This document shows, one piece after another, positions 1 to 11,693 of a stretch of 64,000 nucleotides of DNA. The DNA comes from Bryoerythrophyllum caledonicum (lineage: Eukaryota > Streptophyta > Bryopsida > Pottiales > Pottiaceae). Numbering within the stretch: the stretch's first letter is position 1; each line of letters begins with the position of its first letter. The DNA is taken from positions 12,839,218-12,903,217 of the forward strand of contig OZ020514.1 in assembly GCA_963971425.1 (NCBI GenBank), given 5' to 3'. Position numbers and translations under genes: made by a program. The notes beneath the pieces are model-generated. The model saw only the letters and a list, made by a program, of their open reading frames with translations. It did not search any database and was not told the DNA's origin.

Positions 1-1500
1 TGCAACATTTGTGATTGGTATTGCAAATGTTGTTCCATAAAAGTGCTCATAAATTCGAGTTTAGTATAATGAAGCTGCTAATTAGCTCGATTAGAGTTGA
101 ATTTCCTAACGCTCAGACAAATGTATGTATTTCTGGGTTACATACTACTCAATAAAAGAAGTGATAAGAGAACATTCCTTTATTTACTTTCCATTCTCTA
201 TCGTAGGAAAAGTGTATATTCCTTCTTTACTTAAGCATTTGCGTTGTTTATGTATTAAGTGCATGTTTAGCTCTGTCCATTCACATCTGGTCTCCGACAT
301 AAGAGTGCGCAAATACCTTTCAAAGTCCCGGAAATCTCCCAATTTAATGAATATGGTGTTACAGCTTAGGCGATGCAGAAACTAGTATTGGTCAACTTGT
401 TGATACGGCTGTGGAGGAACATTGAAATATCTAGATGGTTGCGGGGCCCTCACTCCAAGTGGTTTCAAATTGGTCGAGATCGTGGCTGCGCAAGTCCTCT
501 TCTTTGTAGAAAATGAACCTACCTTCTTGACTGTAGCGTTTTCAAATGAGAAGCTCCGCAATCATCTACAAGACAATCTAAAATCGCCGTAGGAGTGTAC
601 TGATAGAATTACTACACGATTAATGGCTTTCCATTTGACAAGGCATATGATGCCTCAAGGAAAGTTAAGAAGCGTCAGATCAAGGCATATGATGCCTCAA
701 GGAAAGTTAAGAAGCGTCAGAGGGAGAGTTGAAGAAACGTAGCATTTTTTTATCATGAGAAGGCCGATATAGCCTGGAGTCTTTATGTTGTTGTATGTTT
801 GTTGCCTTTGTGTCTATGTTTATTAATGTCTAAGTTGCTTTAGAGTTGAGGTTTTTGCATGTGTGTGGCCTTTATCAAGTCTATAATATTTTGTTTTGTT
901 CTTGCATGTATTTGTATTTTTGCATGTCTCCATCTCCTTCACATTTTGCATGTCTTGCAGCCGAGTAATGACTGTAGTCTGTAGATGGTCATTGTAGATT
1001 CACTTATTTTTGGTTGCCAGATTCGAGAGCAGTGACAGCCTTACCATCTGTCAGAAAGAAAAAAAGATTGTTTTGTATTTGCAAACTTGTTTGCTTGAAC
1101 TTACCAATTGTGAAAGTTTTAACCTCAAGATTCAACTGATAAGTAGTTTTGATTCATGAGATTGATAAGATGATTACTGTTGATTTGCTTAATTGATGAA
1201 ATTAGGGTTTTCCGTAATGCTAAGATTTTGCTTTTTTATTCTTCTAATTTGCTCTTAATAGCCGCACGCTCTCTTTTCAGGTCTTCTAGGTACTTAAGTA
1301 GGTGCCCTCATCACCATATTCTTCATTTCATTCTGCATTTTTCTTGTCCTTATCTGTTTGTTCTACATGCCTGTATGTTCTCGTAGTGGTTCTCTGTAGT
1401 ATGTTCTTCGTCGTGGTTTATTTGTTGCATGTGACTTTGGTGCTTGTAGCAATTTCTATGCTGCATCGTATTGGGATTTCCTTGCTGCAATTTCTTTGTT
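1..1500. other. No recognisable gene
   Basis: AT-rich sequence with only short ORFs, none of which I recognise. The one clear structure is a 42-bp tandem duplication at 639-721, listed separately. Nothing here supports a promoter or RNA gene. Confidence 0.5.
639..721. repeat. Two-copy 42-bp tandem repeat
   Basis: A unit starting CAAGGCATATGATGCCTCAA occurs at 639 and again at 681, essentially identical over 41-42 bases. The unit contains the short palindrome GGCATATGATGCC. Such a perfect tandem copy in otherwise degenerate sequence points to a recent local duplication. Confidence 0.85.
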
Positions 1501-1510
1501 GCACTGATCA

Positions 1511-2130
1511 TTGAGTCTGACTCTATTATCCATAGTTTGCGAGAAGTTAGAAGAGATCGTGCTGGCTGCAATTTGGATGGACGTCGTTGAGGCAACGAGG
1601 AAGAAGGGTGTCAAATTCTTCCATTTGCGAATCTTGGTCTTCAAAGACCAATTGACGCTGGTGAGTTTGGATCCATCTCCTCGGCTGTTTTCTGCTCTTG
1701 TTTAGTTCTTGATGCAGATGCTTCTATTATTTGACAGGTCGTTGTTCAATTCTAACTCTGTTGTGTCCTAAACATTTCAGATGCTTCCAGACTTCTTTGC
1801 CAATGAGTATTAGTCAGACCTTAACAAGGAGTTTACACTAGTTAGGGCTGAAAACCCCCAGAAGTAGAAGCTGCGCTTTGGAGGAGTATGGCACCATAAT
1901 GTAGCTCAAGTTGTAACTTTGGCGGGTGGAGTACTTTTATGCATGGTACGTCATTAGCGCAAGAGACTTTCTCCTTTTCAAGTTGCTGCATAGCAATGTC
2001 CTCCTCGTCCATATTTATCCTCGAGCTGTATATGATTCTAGTGATGAATCTGACAGAGGTCCGGTGGCCGATGGTGAAGCGGAGCTAGCTAATGGTCAGG
2101 CAGTTGGTGCCTTCTGCGGCTTCATGGAGA
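1511..2130 (+). pseudogene. Decayed B3-like DNA-binding domain protein
   Basis: Two exon-like blocks, 1511-1660 and 1781 to about 2130, are separated by a plausible intron (GTGAGT at 1661, CAG ending at 1780). The second block begins MLPDFFANEY, then gives KLRFGGVWHHNVAQVVTLAG, a GGWSTFMHG-like stretch one frame away, and DFLLFKLLHSNVLLVHIY followed by an acidic tail. The order (LP-x-FF, basic strand, GGW-x-x-F, D-x-L-x-F, hydrophobic strand) is the layout of plant B3 domains, which bind DNA in transcription factors. Two TAG codons and one frameshift break the frame. Both stops can be explained by CAG or TGG changing to TAG. The family call is by pattern only, so another beta-barrel domain is possible. 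Not functional as it stands. Confidence 0.4.
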
Positions 2131-2510
2131 CTCTCAGATACTTGCATGGGAGTGCATGCAAGACACCCAAACTGGTAAGCGCAATGCGTCTCATTTCCTT
2201 CTTGTTCTTTACTATTGAGGATCATTATAGTCTAAGTCACTAAGTCTTTGTAGATGCTCATGCAGGATATTTGGCGTTCTTCTGGAGGATCCACGGATTC
2301 ATAATGTTTGATAGAGAGTTGTACACCCTCGTCGGCCCTTATATGATTGTGTAGGTTAAGGCGGTGATTTACCATAAGACAAAATAAGGGGCAAATCAGC
2401 TACAATTTTTTTGACTAACTCGCTACGGTTCTTGTGGGGCAACGGGCTCAACACTAGAGGCACCCTCCGCTGCACCTATACGGCAAAGCATACCTTTGCG
2501 ATGACTCTTA

Positions 2511-3176
2511 GGGGTTGTTTACACCTGAAGGTTTGGGTTGGAGCCCATAGACACAAGTGGTACTCCGCTTGAAGGATGAAACCATTGTAAGCGGGGTACC
2601 TTCCACCAAACAAGGGAGTTCTAAGTGGGTTGTGGCCCAAAGTTTAGGTGTAAATCCAAATAGAAGGGTTGTGGCCCATTGTGTACTTGGGCTGAATTTT
2701 TAAGTAGTTATATGAAAATGGGCTCTTTTGAGAACTACCCCATAGTGAAAGAATTTGTATTATCTAAATTACAAAAATATAAATGTAACTTCAGCAGTAA
2801 ATTTCAGCAGTAAATGTCAGCAGCAAATGTTAACTTCAGCAGTAAATTTCAGCAGTGAATGTCAACAGTAAATGTTAGTAGTAAAATATTATAAAAGATT
2901 AGCTGAAATTCGTTTTGAAAAATACTCTCCCGGCCTTCCGGAAGTACAACCTCCTAGAGGTTGTAGCAAATAAGTCTCCTTAAGTTCCGTAAAACACTAT
3001 TCAAATCTGCCATGTAGGATTCCAACTAGGTTTCTCATCCACGGAAAACACTATGGGCCACAACCCATATTTTGCTTGATGTAAACCCATTTCCGGGGTA
3101 CCAATTCTTTACTCCAATCACAACTCGGGAATTCTTTGGGCTCCAGCCCAAAGAATCTAGATGTAAACAACCCCTT
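2511..3176. mobile_element. PIF/Harbinger (Tourist-like) MITE
   Basis: The left end reads GGGGTTGTTTACACCTG and the right end, on the other strand, reads GGGGTTGTTTACATCTAG. Similarity continues to about 38 bases (both arms reach TTGGG-TGGAGCCCA). The flanks are TTA (2508-2510) and TTG (3177-3179), close to the TTA/TAA target duplication of PIF/Harbinger elements, whose ends typically begin GGGGTTGTTTGG. No transposase is encoded, so this is a non-autonomous 666-bp element. It holds its own short tandem array near 2790-2885. Confidence 0.65.
2790..2885. repeat. Degenerate 10-13 bp repeats inside the MITE
   Basis: The motif TTCAGCAGTAAAT and variants (GTCAGCAGCAAAT, GTCAACAGTAAAT, GTTAGTAGTAAAA) recur about eight times in under 100 bases. 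They lie inside the Tourist-like element, so they are probably internal expansion within it. Confidence 0.7.
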
Positions 3177-3179
3177 GAT

Positions 3180-3795
3180 TTCTGAAGTTGTTTCTACTTA
3201 AGCAATTTTGAGTCTAGACTATACAATTTAGGAGAACTAAATTTAATGACTTCTTCACTTCGTGTGCATAAGTTTTAGTATTTCTCGCCAGAAACGCTTT
3301 ATATCTTCGTTGGTTCTAACTCATTGGTGCCATATTTAGAAATTAGGCTGACATCATAGCCAAGATTCACGTCTTTTCACTTCGACTCTTCGCCACTCCA
3401 TGCGGCCACGTGTGAGAGGCCAAATGCCTAATTGCTAGAAAGCCTAAACCTCATTTCGACAATTAAAAAAAAATTAAGGAATTTTGTTCTCACCTGCCCT
3501 ACATCACATCTAATACTGCAGCCACATAATTGACAGTTCAAAACATACAAAAAAATTGATGGTCTAAAGAGTCGTTTAGCCCATGTGACAATTGTATCTA
3601 CGAGGGGTAAGGAAATGAATATCAATACAATTATGAACTAGAAAAACAAGATCGTACTGAAATAGTAAAAATGGCACTGAAGCATGAGGTAGTCAAACGA
3701 CTGTCACAAAAAATGTCTTGCAATGCAATGGAGGGTTTTGCAATCTACAATATATATTAAACAAGTGTAGGGACTTGGGCATTGTTTCTCAAAAC
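3180..3795. other. Spacer between MITE and LINE, nothing recognised
   Basis: A short ORF on the minus strand (3428-3625) has no recognisable family. I see no repeat or RNA structure here. The similarity that defines the LINE 3' end starts near 3796. Confidence 0.45.
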
Positions 3796-4054
3796 AAGAA
3801 GAACGCCGGTTTTTGAAGGAGGCGGCGTGAATAAAGTGTTTGTTTGTTCCACCACTAAGACCATGCCCACCGGACAAGGAATTAGTAGTATGGAACTATT
3901 TCCCCCTCTTGAGGGTAGACACTATGTAACAAGTAGCAAAAACACATAAGTAACCTATCGATAGTTAAGGAGTGGTCAAGAGAAAAGAGGGGGGGGGGAA
4001 GGATGCTTCTCAATTATAAGGGGTTTTGATGTTTGAAGGTGTGTATGAGTAGTT

Positions 4055-4786
4055 CTATGGAGGGTTGTGTGTGTTGGGGAGAGGTTGGTTGTTTTCAATT
4101 TTGCGTTCATGTAGTAAAATGGACATGGCATATTGAATAGCGATGGTATTAATGTTTTTAAAGGTGGTTTTGATTATTTTGATGGGTATTTTGAAGGTAT
4201 CTTCTAGAGTTTTCATAGATGGGATAAAGGTGGTGGCACGAGCGCCAGATGTGATTACAATAAGGGGGTCCACATTCCATCCAAGGGCTATGATGTCATC
4301 AATGAGGGGTTGATATTTACCTATTTTGTTTTGAATTGTTTCCAGGAAAAATCTATTGTTGCAATATGTGAATTCAATGAATTGAATGGTGTAGTCTTGG
4401 TTTATGTGATTGGGTGGTGGATCATTATATGGTAAACCTCTAACACAAAGTATGTCCGGTTTGAGCCTAGCATTGCAATGACAACTTTGAGTCTCACATG
4501 AACATGGGAGTAGCCAAGGAGGGACCGTATTTTCTTGTGACTTGTTATTAAAGGTGCCGGCATTCATTAATATAAAACATCTCGATTTGTTGTAGGAGGT
4601 GATTAGTTTTCGGACTTCCCATACCGCTTTATTATGTCTTTTAACAATTGGGGAGTGTATGTGGTGGTTTTGGCATTTGAGTAGAACATGAAGCCATGTG
4701 TCAGGGTCCGTTGAAGGGCATATGGGGCATGTTATGGATGGGAATCTTTCTATTCCAAAGAAGAGTTGTTTGCGAGTGTTTCCCAT
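4055..4786 (-). pseudogene. LINE C-terminal zinc-finger domain, copy A
   Basis: 243 codons. The start gives TCPICPSTDPDTWLHVLLKC followed by an IVKRHNKAVWEVRK-like segment, the C-x2-C-x-H-x-C zinc knuckle and Arg-His-Asn helix that end many LINE polyproteins. A second Cys-rich stretch, PCSCETQSCHCNARLKPDI, follows. A stop between 4787 and 4822 separates it from the RNase H frame, and copy B has the same stop. It differs from the copy B protein at one residue (Ile instead of Thr in PIK-I-IKTTF). Confidence 0.7.
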
Positions 4787-4822
4787 ATATTGACCACTAC
4801 GGAATTTGATGAGGCATGCTAT

Positions 4823-6226
4823 TTATGAGTTTGAAATGATGGGGTTTTTCCAAAAATTTGTAGAGAGTTCATTGTCTATGTTGTTATTGTTAGTCCATTT
4901 TTCTATGTTAGGAATATTTTCTGAGATTGTGTCAAGGTTGTTGTAGAGGTCTTGCTTTTTGAAATATTTGCCCAAAAATCTAATCGGGCCTTTGTCGGGG
5001 GTATCTTCTTTGGAAGGCCAATCTTCTTTTTGAAAGTAGTATGGGGTAGCATGGGCATGTTCGTGTGGGTCTTTGGCCTTTTTTTGTGTTTTTTCTCGGC
5101 CTTCTTTTGCTAGTTTATCTGCTTGTTTGTTGTCATCAATATTGGCATGGGCTCTCACTTTGTGGAGGGTTGTGATTTGTGTTCGGTTTTGTAACATTTG
5201 GACCATTGACATTAATATGGTTTGGTCGGGGTGGCTATTGTAAAGAGTAGGGTGTGTTATTTGAGTGTTTAGTAGGTAAAGTGCATTTATACAGTCGGTG
5301 AATATATGGGCGGGTTCATTATTGTATTTTGTTGTGATGATTTGTAGTGTTTTGTGAATGGCCATGAGTTTTGCTCTAAGGATATTTTGTAGTCCATGGA
5401 GTCTTTTGGCTAGTTTAATTTCCTTGGTAGAATTATATATGCCATAGCCAGCTTTTTCTCTGCGCCAAGTTCCCGGGCTAATTTGTTCTGGTGGTTTAAA
5501 AGAGCCATCAGTGTAATAACTATGTGCGGGGTTAAATTTTGGTGTGGTATGAATTGGATAGTTTGGGAGAGGGGGCAGTGTGACAAAGTAGTTAAATGTA
5601 TTGTTGACATAGTTTAGTTTTGACCAGTTTTTACTTCGGTTTACGGGGGTTTGTATAGGTGTCGGTGGGGCCAGTTTTGTGCATAATTGGTGTATGTTTA
5701 AATTGTCTGTTATGGAGGTAAGTTCGGCAAGTTGTTCTAGGGTGCCAAAGGTTTGATTTTGATGATGGACACATAGTATTTGTAATGTAGATGGCTCGAT
5801 TCGGGGTTTTCTTAGCTCGGGTGGAATAGTACTAGGTTCTTTGTATGGTATTGAGTCTGCTTCAAATAATGCAATGATATGAGAATCTGGAAATGGGTTT
5901 GAGTGTTGGTTATTGTTTTGGTACCAATTGTTGTTCGGTGTGATGATGATTGTATTTGTGTTATTTGGATCATGTTTGGCGGCAAGTCGAGCCCAATGTA
6001 TTGCTTGTTCCATTTCCTTCTTGTTGTGGGGGTGAGCTATACCATTACCGATCCATTTGTAGTCAAAGGCCTTTCCCAAGGATCCGAATATTTTGTCTCT
6101 TTCAAAAGGTGAGTAGAATTTTTTTAGTTTGGTAGAACATGTGACCGGGGAAGAAAAGTATGATTGTTCGATGTTAAAGGATGAGATTAGTGAGTCTAAA
6201 ATGGGTGTGGGTATTGTGTATTGCAC
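4823..6226 (-). pseudogene. LINE RNase H domain, copy A
   Basis: 467-codon open frame. Around residues 240-390 it has the RNase H1 pattern: YYTDGSF (first Asp), an AGYGIYN strand, LRAKLMAIHKTL (catalytic Glu position replaced by Lys in the usual E-x-x-A-x), HIFTDCINAL (second Asp) and VRAHANIDDNKQADKLAKEG (His and last Asp). RNase H removes RNA from the cDNA hybrid. The N-terminal half is Asn/Pro rich and of unknown role. It is identical to 12492-13895 over its full length. The Lys in place of Glu would probably abolish activity. Confidence 0.75.
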
Positions 6227-6607
6227 ATTTTTGAAGGGGTCATTTTTTGGAATTCGGTATTTATATCTTTGATATAGCCAAATTAATTCGGTTTCAAAGG
6301 GTTGGATCGTTGGTTCGATGTTTGTAGGAGTTTGTAGTTTTGTATTGTATTGATTCCATAGCCATTGGAGTCGAGTAATGGGGATAGTGTGTAAATGTCG
6401 GCCATTTTCTTCATATAGATGTACTTGATTGTTATTTATTTTTATTGTGCTTGCGAGTGTAAGGATATCATTTTCGGGATTGCATTTTCTTGTATAGATG
6501 TTTAAGAGTGGAATAATTATGGGTGGTGTTACAAATCTTGAGTCTGAGAATTGTTCTTAGAGGTGGTGGGTTTGGATGATATCCGAGTAAGTTATGTTTT
6601 GAATTTT

Positions 6608-7024
6608 TTAGTAGTATTGTTTTAATTTTTCAATGTTATGTGTGGAGGTATTGGTGTCGTGTCGTGGGAAAAGGTCTCTTCGGGGAAGCCATTTATTGTA
6701 TGTATTCTCGTTGTGTTGCCATTGGCATAAATATTTTGTGTAGGTATTTTGTATATTATTTGTATTTGTGTGTTGTATATGTTTATGGTGTGTGATGTTA
6801 TTAATGGGATATGTGGTAGGGTTTTTGGGGATGTATGTTGGAGGACGGGGGTGGTATGGATGTGGGGGGTTAGGGGGATTGATTGGTGGGGGATATATTT
6901 CTTGGGGTGATGCTATTGTTGATGGTGATGAATGAATCTTGAAGTATGTAGGAGTATGGATGTATGTTACAAGGGGTGTGACATGTGGTGGGGCATGTTG
7001 GATGGCAAAATAGTTATTTAGCAA
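6608..7024 (-). pseudogene. LINE proline-rich spacer ORF, copy A
   Basis: 138-codon frame with about a quarter Pro plus many Asn, Thr and His residues (for example INPPNPPHPYHPRPP). It lies between RT thumb and RNase H and has no recognised domain. It is identical at protein level to 11694-12110 in copy B, including its ends, so the stops that bound it are shared by both copies. Confidence 0.5.
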
Positions 7025-7043
7025 CGTTTAGAGCACTTTTTAA

Positions 7044-7541
7044 TCATTTGGATGGGGTGAAGTGGTGGGCTTTGAAGTCCTCATTGTTCATGATGTGTGT
7101 GCCGTTAGGTAAAGTAATTTGGTTTAGTTCAAAAATATTTTTTGAGAGGAGTTTTTGTAGAAGCTTTTGGGAGAGTTGGGCATTGAGTGTGTTGTGATTT
7201 AGTGTTTCTTGGCGCCATAGTATTTCTAGTGATGTAGGATTAATGAGGAAGTTTGAAAGCGTACTTTTAAGGTGAGCTTTAGCTATGTGTTTTAATAAGA
7301 AGAATGTTCGTGTTGTTGGTGATCTTATGCAATCACGTTTGTCAATTTCGGGTATGTTTTTGGCACCACCGTATTGGGCAAGGAAATAATGAGTTAATCC
7401 ATAATATATTTTTCCAAGTCGACCTTTATCGTTTAAGGCATTTTGTAGTTGTTCGCCAATACATCGGAGATATGCATTTTTTAGGGAGAAAGCTTCAAGT
7501 CCAAATAGGTTATGTGGGAGTTGTGTTATTGCATTTGACAT
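7044..7541 (-). pseudogene. LINE RT thumb/connection region
   Basis: 165-codon frame directly downstream of the RT palm, ending just before the proline-rich spacer. The sequence LPHNLFGLEAFSLKNAYLRC and the helical stretches after it match what usually follows a LINE RT. The last 77 codons or so are duplicated in copy B, whose similarity begins inside this region at base 7274. Confidence 0.55.
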
Positions 7542-7565
7542 ACATTTTGGTAATCCACATACAGT

Positions 7566-8962
7566 TTATTGTATGGCTATTATTTTTTTATCAAGTTTTT
7601 TGATAGCTGGCATAGAATATGGTACACCGTAGAAACTATATGCCTCACTTGGGCGTAGTACGGTATCAACGATTTTTATTTTTTGTTTCATGGTGGCCGG
7701 GCATGTTGTTACTTCTTTACATTGTTTGATGAGTTTTGTGGTTGTAGTGTGAATTTGGATTTTCCATTTAAGTGAGGGAACAAGATTTGTACCTAGGTAT
7801 ATGTATGGTTCATTTTGGTGTAGTATAGGGATTGGTTGATTGCGGTAATTGATGTTAGAAGCTTGCATTTGGGCTTTGAAAGTGGTAGGGTTCAATTTGG
7901 ATTTGTTTGGGCATCCGGTAGCGGCACATTTTGGGACACCTACGTCCTTACCGGTCCATTCGTAATATCTATCAATTTTATTGAGTTGTATTTGGATAGA
8001 TTTAATTTTGTTAGTTATGGCGGCGAGGCCATCCACATGTACGGAAGAGTTTATTGTGACTTGTGATGTGCCAAAAGTGTATCCATTGTTGCCTTGTTCT
8101 AGCCATCTGAGTAGTGGTTCTAAGAATATAATGAATAGGTATGGGCTAAGGGTGTCCCCTTGTATAGTTCCTCTTTGAATGGGTATAGGTTTTGTTTTTC
8201 CAAAGAGTTCACCGATATAGTAAGTGGATGATTGAGAGTAGATGTTTCCAACAAGTGTAGTTGCATCTTTTGGGTAACTAAGATCCATCATTATTGCTAG
8301 TAGTCGAGCATGGTCTATTGAGCCAAAGGCATTTTTAAAGTCAACGAATAATATGTATATATCTTGGTTTGTAAATCTTGTGTCTTCTAGTGCAGCTATT
8401 ATAGTTTGTATTTGTTGAGCAGTACTTCTCTCTGCTCTAAATGCTTCTTGACTATCATGTAGGGTTTTGAATTTTTCACCGTATGAGGATAGTATAGAGG
8501 TGAGTGTACTAGTGAAAAGTTTTTATATTGTGTTAGCTAGTGCAATTGGCCTATGGTTGGGTAGTATAGACGGGTCGCCTTTTTTGTATAGTAAAATTGT
8601 TGCACTTGATTTCCACAAGGTCGGTATTTGTTTTTGTTTATAGCAGTGCGAGAAGAATAGAAATAATAATTTATAAAATCTTGGAGGCATGTTTTTAAGT
8701 ATTGAATTTGGTATGCGATCTGGGCCTGGGGCTTTGTTGTTTCCAACATTTTGAAGGCATGTGTCGTATGTGGCTCTGTTAAAGTATTTATGTAGTGGAA
8801 TTTCTGGTTTGCCTTGTTTGTCAAGGGTAAATCCATCAAGGTCATGCCATGGGTATTGGCACAGTGCTCATGTACATTCAATTGGATGTTGTGGTTGGTA
8901 ATTACATGTTGGTACTGTTGGTCTATTGTTTTTTGTTTGTTGGTTGAATATTTCATTCGCAA
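7566..8962 (-). pseudogene. LINE reverse transcriptase domain, catalytic motif lost
   Basis: The fingers region reads WKSSATILLYKKGD, then LPNHRPIALANTI, then a TAA. Motif A (FVDFKNAFGSIDH) follows near 8300-8350, and IQRGTIQGDTLSPYLF is the next RT motif. Motif C, normally Y/F-A-D-D, reads HVDG at 8028-8039: the aromatic residue and the second catalytic Asp are both gone. The 8537-8962 open frame is shifted relative to the RT frame at its 3' end, so at least one stop separates the halves. RT copies the element RNA at the nicked target. This copy cannot. Confidence 0.8.
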
Positions 8963-9107
8963 TGTCTTCGGGGCTAATTAGAATATTATTATATTGATTT
9001 GTGATTCAATCCATCGGCGGGGATTCAAGGTTTTTAAAGACTTTTCTGTTAATTTTTTTGGGCTAATTTTGTATAATTGATTGTATTTTGAGATGGCTTT
9101 TTTAATG

Positions 9108-9404
9108 TTATCTTTGGCGTATTTTGAGGTTACTTTCCGGGCTTGTATATTGGCATTTTTTGCAATTAGTGCGATACCTTTTATCCATGTATCGTGGGGT
9201 AGATCCGGAGGCGGTGGGGTAGGGATTTGGGTGTGTTGTTAGAGTTGGTAGTTCATTGCATATGGGGTAGTTACGCCATTGAGGGTCGTTTTTTATAATT
9301 CTAATGGTTTTTCGTATAACATGGTATGTAATTAGGTGTTGCTTCCAAGTTTTAGAAAGTTTGTGGGGTAAATAACTGCCTTGTTGAGAAGTTATGTTTG
9401 TCAT
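9108..9404 (-). pseudogene. LINE linker between endonuclease and RT
   Basis: 98-codon fragment rich in Thr, Pro and Lys, lying between the endonuclease motifs and the RT in the same element and strand. It has no recognisable domain. Its position fits the poorly conserved linker of LINE polyproteins. Counted as part of copy A, not an independent gene. Confidence 0.45.
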
Positions 9405-9669
9405 TTGAGGTATTATGTGGGCTCTACAAGTTTGTTCTAGTGTGTCAGAGATTTCTTTGATGAGTTTGTCTAGGGTGTGGCATGCTTCTTGCCATTGTAC
9501 TTGTGATAGTTGACTATTATTTTCAACAGTGTTTATGAGGGAGTCTATTTGTATGAAATTTTCTTTAAAAACTTTTGTGTTGAATTTTTCTATATTGTCT
9601 TTTGAATGGGATTGAGTATGCGTATAGTATCATTGCTTAGGATTGTAGGAGTTCTATTAATTAATATGT

Positions 9670-10787
9670 TATTTGGGATGTGCAATTGTATAGGTGAGTG
9701 GTCCGAGTTGAGAATAACATCCTTGTTTGTTGTAGAGGTGCATTGTGTATTATTGTTTGTATTTATATAGAATCCATCTATTAGACTCCAATCACTTTAA
9801 TTATAGCCACCTTGTCTAGAGAATTGTGTATCGGTATTGATGTAAGTGAAGTTTAAGTTTTCTGTGAAGCGCCGCCATTGGTAATCAATGGTTTGAGGGG
9901 GGGTATTATGATTTCCATTTTGGCGACCAAGTAATGTTATGTCTCTGTTGAAGTCTCCACATAATAGGTATGTGTGATTGGGGTTATTATTAATTTGAGA
10001 TGTAATAGTGTTTTGTATGTCTGATAAATCTAGTATCTTCGGGATGAGATGCCATATACATGTGAAAGATTAACCATGGTTGTAGTAGGTGATTAGTAAT
10101 TTTGATTATATGAATGTAAGATGATATGTGCATTGGGGTAGGAATTTTGTTGATGTTGCGCGGGAAGGCATATTTTTTGTATATTAGTGTAAGGAGGCCA
10201 CCGCGGCCCGGTGTGTATGGTCTCTCTTGTTGAATGCATCTTTTAAGTGCATGTGTATTGTTAAAGATGAGTTTACAGTCTTGAAATATATTTTGTATAT
10301 ATTTTGTAGATTTTGTGGCGGATAATTTTGTTTCTTGTATAACTATGAGGGTTGGTGGGGTGTCTGTGTGCATGACCAAAGTTTGTAAGCTAGGAGGGGC
10401 AGTGTTTAGAGAGGAGGCATTCCATGTGATTATGTATGTATTTTCTTGATTTGATCTAATGTTTTGATTTTGTGAAGGGATGTAGGGAAGTGGTGGAGGT
10501 GGGTGGGTGTATTCTGGTATAGAGTCTAAACATTTTAGTGATTCATTGATGAGATTTTTAGGGAGGTAAGGGAATTTTAGTTTTATTGTTTCGTTTGAGG
10601 AAGGTATGGTTTGGCTATGTAAAGACTCATATAGTTCCTTATGTATTGACTTCTCATGGTTTATAATATTTTGGTTGTCTTCAAAAAACTTTATATAAGG
10701 GTGCGAAGTGTGAATGTGTAGTTTTGGTGGATTTTGTAAGTTTAGTAATGTTTGTAGAAGTATATTGGTCCATGTAATTGTGTTCAA
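9670..10787 (-). pseudogene. LINE endonuclease domain (EEP family)
   Basis: The endonuclease/exonuclease/phosphatase fold nicks target DNA to prime reverse transcription. The open frame 9990-10787 shows TYIITWNASSLN (first Asn motif), LIVIQETKLS (catalytic Glu) and GRGGLLTLIYKK. Past the first stop the domain continues with CGDFNRD (GDFN at 9947-9958), SLIDGFY and NSDHSPI (SDH at about 9694-9710), so all EEP signature motifs are present in order. It is broken by a stop near 9990 and a TAA between GGYN and SDWSLID near 9800. Inactive. Confidence 0.75.
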
Positions 10788-10952
10788 ATTTTGTGGATTT
10801 AGGAGATGGTTACATTCATCTATGTGTGGATGAGTAGTGACTACTAGGGCATATAGAATGCGGGGTGGTGGATGCGTATTTTTTTGTTGTATGTATTGGG
10901 CAATGTTTGGGTGTGTAGTGTTATGTGTGTGGTATAGTCTATGTGTGTTTTT

Positions 10953-11309
10953 TCAGAAAGGTGCGAAGGATTTTGCAATGTGTCCATATTCCGGTTGTAA
11001 TTTTATGGTATTAGATATGAAGTATATTTTGGCATTTTTCTTATGTGATGTAGGATGTCTTTTTAGTATATTAGGCATGGGTGCCGGGTTGATTTCTATG
11101 TTTCTTCCTAGAAGTAGTAGGAGTGTGTAATATGTATGTTTAGTGTTGTGTTTTAAAGTTTTTGTTTTTTGTAAAAAAATTTGAGGCTTTGTTATGTTAT
11201 TAAAGTCTTGTTTGTTTGGGGTTAGGTGGGTGTTTGTATTTTGTATGTGGGTAGTGAATTTTTTGTTATTCATTTTTATAATGGGTGTAACTGATTTTGT
11301 CTTTAACAT
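10953..11309 (-). pseudogene. LINE N-terminal region with degenerate 2A-like motif
   Basis: 118-codon frame, Lys/Asn/Thr rich, at the 5' end of LINE copy A. Residues 63-77 read LLLLLGRNIEINPAP. Many LINEs carry a hydrophobic run followed by GD(V/I)ExNPGP here, upstream of the endonuclease, and in some it acts as a ribosome-skipping 2A peptide. Here the essential NPGP is NPAP and the Asp is Asn, so skipping is not expected. Bases 11079-11108 encode the motif. The frame probably continued into the endonuclease before decay. Confidence 0.6.
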
Positions 11310-11693
11310 TTTATGTGTCCATGTGTTTATTTGCGTAGTTGTTTATGTTTTATTTATGATGCATAGGTATATATGTTTGTTGGTATATTTTGGTGGTTGT
11401 GTTTGGCCATGTGTGTATGTGATTAGTATGTGTAAGAATAGTCCACCTTAAAAGTACGCTTTCAAACTTCCTCATTAATCCTACATCACTAGAAATACTA
11501 TGGCGCCAAGAAACACTAAATCACAACACACTCAATGCCCAACTCTCCCAAAAGCTTCTACAAAAACTCCTCTCAAAAAATATTTTTGAACTAAACCAAA
11601 TTACTTTACCTAACGGCACACACATCATGAACAATGAGGACTTCAAAGCCCACCACTTCACCCCATCCAAATGATTAAAAAGTGCTCTAAACG

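Larger units (their letters stand above)
3796..11443 (-). mobile_element. Degenerate LINE retrotransposon, copy A (full length)
   Basis: Reading on the minus strand, the parts come in this order: an N-terminal region with a 2A-like motif, an apurinic-type endonuclease, reverse transcriptase, RNase H, and a zinc-finger C-terminus. This is the layout of a one-ORF LINE of a clade with RNase H. The frame is broken by several stops and shifts and the RT active site is altered, so the copy is dead. The 3' end lies near 3796, where similarity to copy B stops. No clear poly-A tail or target duplication was found. The 5' end abuts copy B at about 11443. Confidence 0.85.

Noticed and set aside
640-660. 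CRISPR-like repeat array
   Set aside because: Only two directly adjacent copies with no spacers, in a eukaryotic context.
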